Shown here in pieces: positions 61,001-64,000 of a DNA stretch of 64,000 nt. The translations under genes were made by a program, and so were the position numbers. The stretch's first letter is position 1, and every line of letters starts with the position of its first letter. The notes under the pieces were generated by a model. The model was not told the DNA's origin, did not search any database, and saw nothing but the letters and a program-made list of their open reading frames with translations. Source of the stretch: Christensenellaceae bacterium Phil1 (GTDB lineage Bacteria > Bacillota > Clostridia > Christensenellales > CAG-138); contig MSGS01000031.1 in NCBI GenBank assembly GCA_001940855.1, positions 304,671 to 368,670 on the forward strand, in the 5' to 3' direction.

Positions 61001-62415
61001 AGATGATAGAAAAGGCGCAGTCAACGCCCGCAACAACCGATGCGCCGACCTTTTCCCTGAAGGAGCGTTACGCAATACCCGATGCGCTTTCCTACACTCA
61101 AACCGGAGCCGGCGGCAAGCTTAACATAAGCGTGGAGGCGGTTGTAACCGCCCCGAACGGTGCGCTCCCAATAGTGCGGGTGGAGGCGGCGGAGTTTTCG
61201 CAGGAGACGGTTACGGCCTTCTGGAACGCATTCATAGGCGACATGCCCATGTTTGAACAGAACTATGTGCAAACAAAATCCGATATCGAAAAAGCGATAT
61301 TATATTATAAGCAGGTGCAGGCGGGCATGATAGACGGACTGGAAACGCCGGAGGGAGCGCAGGAGGAAATAGACGCGCTTGAAGCGGCATATCCTTCCGC
61401 GCCGGATTCCGTGGAGCCGGTGCCGGCTACGCCCGAATTGAAGCGAATCCCCGTCGATTTAGGCGAATACAGAAACGTTGCGCATTACTACGGTTTGCAC
61501 GCCACAAATAACGAGCAGCGTTTGTTCTTCAACGTGCATAACCATTACGACAACACGAAGGCCATAGAGATAAAGGGCTACGACAGGAACGGAAATCAGA
61601 CGGGCAGTACCATACTGGGCGTATCACGGCGCGCCAGCCTGCATTGCATGCGCATAAATGACAGGGACGATAGGTGTTACATCAACGCAGACGCTATGCG
61701 CATGGAGCGCGGTGACGCTTTGCCGGAGCAGGCCTCAGCGTTTATAAGCCTTACCCCGGCGGAAGCCGCCGCGGCGGTTGAGGCGTTCATTGCCAAGGTC
61801 GGCCTTGCGGACGTTATGGCGGTAAGCGACATATATCTTTGCAATGACCGCGACGAACTCAACGGTAGACCTGAGACATCGGCATTCGCATATGAAATAT
61901 TCTGCACCCGCCTAATACACGGCACGCAATGCGCCAATATTTTGAATGCCCATGAAAGCAGCCAAACCGCAATAAAGCACGATGCCTTTGCTCCTACATG
62001 GGGGTATGAATCCTTCAAATTCCGCGTGGATGACACGGGAATATTTGACATAAGCTGGACTTCGCCCGTTGCATCTACCGAAACTGTCACGGAGGATTCC
62101 GCGCTAAAGCCATTCCATGAAATAGAGGAAATAGCAAAAAAGATGCTGCCCATAATATATGAGCCGGATGCAAAGGACAAACGGATAAAGAGCATAGATA
62201 TTTCGATAGACAGGGTAACACTCAGCCTTTGGCGGATAGCTGAGCAGGACCGCTTTGACCACGGCCTTTATATCCCCGTATGGAACTTTTTCGGCACCCG
62301 CAGCGAAATAATGATGATTCTACCGGATAGAGATTTCACCAATGTGACCAATGGCGCTATGCTGACAATCAACGCCATTGACGGCAGCATAATAGACGTG
62401 GAGCTGGGCTATTGA
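60895..62415 (+). CDS. Array lipoprotein 10 (second cluster)
   Basis: 506 residues, last of the array. Signal MKRFTAILLSIFTLLALTAC, Cys 20, QPTPEAAVVVRKDTDKMIEKAQ. The body pairs with lipoprotein 5. C-terminal block WGYESFKFRVDDTGIFDISWTSPVAS, ALKPFHEIEEIAKKMLPIIY, GLYIPVWNFFG, LTINAIDGSIIDVELGY; the ending resembles lipoprotein 1 (IIDVKLGY). It is followed after ~105 bases by the BlaI-like repressor gene. Confidence 0.9.
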   Translation: MKRFTAILLSIFTLLALTACQPTPEAAVVVRKDTDKMIEKAQSTPATTDAPTFSLKERYAIPDALSYTQTGAGGKLNISVEAVVTAPNGALPIVRVEAAEFSQETVTAFWNAFIGDMPMFEQNYVQTKSDIEKAILYYKQVQAGMIDGLETPEGAQEEIDALEAAYPSAPDSVEPVPATPELKRIPVDLGEYRNVAHYYGLHATNNEQRLFFNVHNHYDNTKAIEIKGYDRNGNQTGSTILGVSRRASLHCMRINDRDDRCYINADAMRMERGDALPEQASAFISLTPAEAAAAVEAFIAKVGLADVMAVSDIYLCNDRDELNGRPETSAFAYEIFCTRLIHGTQCANILNAHESSQTAIKHDAFAPTWGYESFKFRVDDTGIFDISWTSPVASTETVTEDSALKPFHEIEEIAKKMLPIIYEPDAKDKRIKSIDISIDRVTLSLWRIAEQDRFDHGLYIPVWNFFGTRSEIMMILPDRDFTNVTNGAMLTINAIDGSIIDVELGY

Positions 62416-62454
62416 AGCGGGGCGGTGTTTACAATTTATTAAAAAAACAAATTG

Positions 62455-62496
62455 TTGACAGCATAACATAGTTATATTACTATATTTATAGTAATA
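62455..62496 (+). promoter_or_regulatory. Promoter and palindromic operator of the blaI-M56 pair
   Basis: TTGACA (62455-62460), 17-base spacer and TACTAT (62478-62483) form the promoter. A perfect inverted repeat, TATTACTATA / TATAGTAATA with a TT centre (62475-62496), covers the -10, as expected for autorepression by a BlaI/MecI-type protein. A further ACAATTT (62431-62437) / AAATTGT (62449-62455) repeat lies just upstream. Confidence 0.8.
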
Positions 62497-62519
62497 CTGC
62501 GTTTTAAGGAGATTGACCC

Positions 62520-62927
62520 ATGGCTAACGGCAATATCGGCAAAAAGAACACCCTTACAACACCCGAATGGATAGTTATGAGCGCCCTTTGGGGCAGGGAA
62601 CCGCAGGTTTTGGGGGAAATAATTGAAACCCTCGGCGATAGGGTGGATTGGAGCTACACCACCTACGCTTCCTACATGAAGATCCTTTCGGACAAGGGCT
62701 TTGTGGGCTTCACAACGCGCGGGCGCATGAAGTTTTACTACGCCGCCGTGGATAAGGAAACCTGCATTGCCTCCGAGGGCGAGAGCATACTGGAAAAGCT
62801 GGGCGGCAGCGACGCGGAGGAGCTTATGCTGTGCATGATTAAAAAAACCGGACTTTCCAAGGAAGGGCAGGAACGAATGAAGGCACTTATCGATTCGCTT
62901 TCAGGGAAAGGAGATGCCAAGGTATGA
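62520..62927 (+). CDS. BlaI/MecI/CopY family transcriptional repressor
   Basis: 135 residues. Winged-helix domain with the family pattern LTTPEWIVMSALWGREPQVLGEII, WSYTTYASYMKILSDKGFVGF and RGRMKFYYAAV. A C-terminal helical dimer part follows. It represses its own operon until the partner M56 protease signals its cleavage. AAGGAG upstream of the ATG. The stop overlaps the M56 start (ATGA), so the pair is co-translated. A perfect palindrome covers its promoter. Confidence 0.93.
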   Translation: MANGNIGKKNTLTTPEWIVMSALWGREPQVLGEIIETLGDRVDWSYTTYASYMKILSDKGFVGFTTRGRMKFYYAAVDKETCIASEGESILEKLGGSDAEELMLCMIKKTGLSKEGQERMKALIDSLSGKGDAKV

Positions 62928-64000
62928 AGCTTTTGAACACTCTGTTTGAAATCACCATATATTCCGCCGTATTGTTCGCGGCAGTAACGGGCTTTAAGCT
63001 GGCGTTCAAGAACAAACTCTCACCCGCGCTGCACTTTGCGCTGTGGTTTTTGGTCATTGCGCGGCTATGCATACCCGTGACAATAGAAAGCGGCTTCCAC
63101 CTTTTTACCGTGGAGCAGGAGAAACCGCTCGTGCAGCAACAAATACCCGAAGTAAGCGCATTTGATGCTCCAACTCCCGCCGCCACGCGCGAAGCTGCCC
63201 CAAGTGAAGCATTGCGCGGCGAAGCGTCTGCGCCCGTGCAGGAGCCGCTGCCCGCCGCCGATTCGCCAAAGCCTGTGTTTACAATCGCATCGGCTGACGC
63301 CCTTATTGCACTTTGGATCGCGGGCATGGCGTTCCGCGCCGCAAGGTTGCTGTTTAGCGAAAGAAGTATGCGCCGTGCCGTTGCGCACAACACCCTGCCG
63401 ATGGATGCACGGACGCGCGATATATATGATGCATGCTGTGCCGAGCTCGGCATTGCGCACAAATTGCCGCTGCAAAGCATGGCGGGAATATACTCGCCTG
63501 CGCTTACGGTTAGCCTAAAGCCTATGATACTGCTTCCCGCAAATATCACCGACACGCTTACGGATGCGCAGTTGGCGTGCGCACTCCGTCATGAGCTGAC
63601 CCATTACAGGCGGCGCGACCATCTGCTTATGCTGCTTTTGCGCCTTTTGACATGCGTATACTGGTTCAACCCCATTGTATGGCTTATGAAGCGGGAGCTT
63701 ATGAAGGACATGGAGACAGCCTGCGACAGCGCGGTTACGGCGCGGCTCAATGGCACTGAACGCCGCGAATACGCCATGACGCTGCTTGCGCTATTCTCTC
63801 AGCCCTGCCGCGCAAATTCGGTGCTGGGCATGGCGCTTTCCTCCGCGGAAAAAGACGCTGAGCGCAGGGTGCGGGGCGTGTTCGGTGCGCACAGGAGCAA
63901 AGTCCCGGTAAAAATACTTGCCGCGCTGCTGTCGGCGCTGCTTTTGGCATGCTGCTTCACCACCGCCTGCCAACCCACGCCCTCCCAATCTCCCGTGGTA
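62924..64000 (+). CDS. BlaR1-type M56 membrane metalloprotease/sensor, C-terminus outside window
   Basis: 359 residues visible. Helices at ~10-28 and ~36-52 (LSPALHFALWFLVIARL), a ~65-residue Pro/Ala/Glu linker, another helix (~122-140), then the M56 catalytic motif HELTH at 223-227 (RHELTHYRRRDH) with Glu 264 in KDMETACDSAV. After a last helix (ILAALLSALLLACCFTTA, ~331-348) the sequence reads CQPTPSQSPVV, the same motif as the lipobox of the ten lipoproteins. The external domain therefore probably belongs to the same family. In BlaR1 the external domain is a penicillin-binding sensor; here it would be different. It cleaves or triggers cleavage of the BlaI-like repressor. Confidence 0.92.
   Translation, partial: MKLLNTLFEITIYSAVLFAAVTGFKLAFKNKLSPALHFALWFLVIARLCIPVTIESGFHLFTVEQEKPLVQQQIPEVSAFDAPTPAATREAAPSEALRGEASAPVQEPLPAADSPKPVFTIASADALIALWIAGMAFRAARLLFSERSMRRAVAHNTLPMDARTRDIYDACCAELGIAHKLPLQSMAGIYSPALTVSLKPMILLPANITDTLTDAQLACALRHELTHYRRRDHLLMLLLRLLTCVYWFNPIVWLMKRELMKDMETACDSAVTARLNGTERREYAMTLLALFSQPCRANSVLGMALSSAEKDAERRVRGVFGAHRSKVPVKILAALLSALLLACCFTTACQPTPSQSPVV

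Noticed and set aside
45291..62415. The tandem lipoprotein array as an assembly artefact of one repeated gene
   Set aside because: Only the ends are alike. The middles differ strongly in sequence and length (449-519 residues), and each gene has an intact frame, so a collapsed or falsely expanded repeat is unlikely.
62428..62455. TTTACAATTTA upstream of blaI as a fifth 11-bp repeat operator
   Set aside because: Only one unit fits; the next 11 bases (TTAAAAAAACA) do not continue the pattern, and the sequence is better read as part of the ACAATTT/AAATTGT inverted repeat.

Overview
The window looks like chromosomal DNA from a strictly anaerobic, mid-GC Firmicute (Clostridia type), probably from an animal gut. 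The reasons are: anaerobic ribonucleotide reductase with its radical-SAM activase, two rubredoxins, ferredoxin-type proteins, a phosphate butyryltransferase-type enzyme, a bile-salt-hydrolase-like enzyme, Gram-positive style lipoproteins and AGGAGG-type ribosome binding sites. Genus cannot be fixed from sequence reading alone. I saw no tRNA, rRNA, CRISPR array, transposase or phage gene.

Layout. 0-4.7 kb: an oligopeptide ABC importer operon (oppA-B-C-D, minus strand; oppD runs off the left edge). 4.9-10.5 kb: ROK kinase, TetR regulator, GNAT acetyltransferase, a frameshifted TetR/alpha-beta-hydrolase fusion, a cobalamin riboswitch in front of a 101-residue orphan, and a MATE exporter. 10.6-20.6 kb: a TetM/EF-G-like GTPase fused to a NYN (Rae1/YacP-like) nuclease domain, two nearly identical alanine/glycine symporters, and a heterodimeric ABC exporter. 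20.8-28.7 kb: SDR dehydrogenase, GH2 glycosidase, ComEC-like metallohydrolase, orphan acyl-carrier protein, DUF1653 protein, Fur/PerR regulator, flavin reductase-rubredoxin, TetR with divergent epimerase, and a cytidylate-kinase-like protein. 28.8-33.9 kb: a GC-richer cassette for extracytoplasmic methionine-sulfoxide repair (MsrAB, TlpA-like thioredoxin, NapH-like Fe-S membrane protein, a 48-residue CXXC membrane protein) with a divergent two-component system. 34-42.6 kb: bile salt hydrolase, rubredoxin, Fe-S protein with divergent Crp/Fnr regulator, nrdG-nrdD, and a suspicious junction between a truncated OppA and a truncated phosphate butyryltransferase.

42.9-64 kb is the remarkable part. 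Two complete OmpR-type two-component systems each precede five tandem paralogous lipoproteins (ten in all, 449-519 residues each). Next to them is a BlaI-like repressor with an M56 (BlaR1-type) membrane metalloprotease. The protease carries the same Thr-Ala-Cys-Gln-Pro-Thr-Pro motif after its last membrane helix that the lipoproteins carry at their lipobox. Four promoters in this region (RR1, lipoprotein 1, RR2, lipoprotein 6) carry the same 11-bp-period direct repeats (TTACAATCCG / TTTACACTTTG types), which suggests one regulon. The lipoprotein genes have nearly identical 5' ends (and often 3' ends) within each cluster but strongly divergent middles, and some bodies match best across clusters (2 with 9, 3 with 6, 5 with 10). 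I read this as an envelope-sensing or surface-lipoprotein system diversified by duplication and end-homogenising recombination. Its function is unknown.
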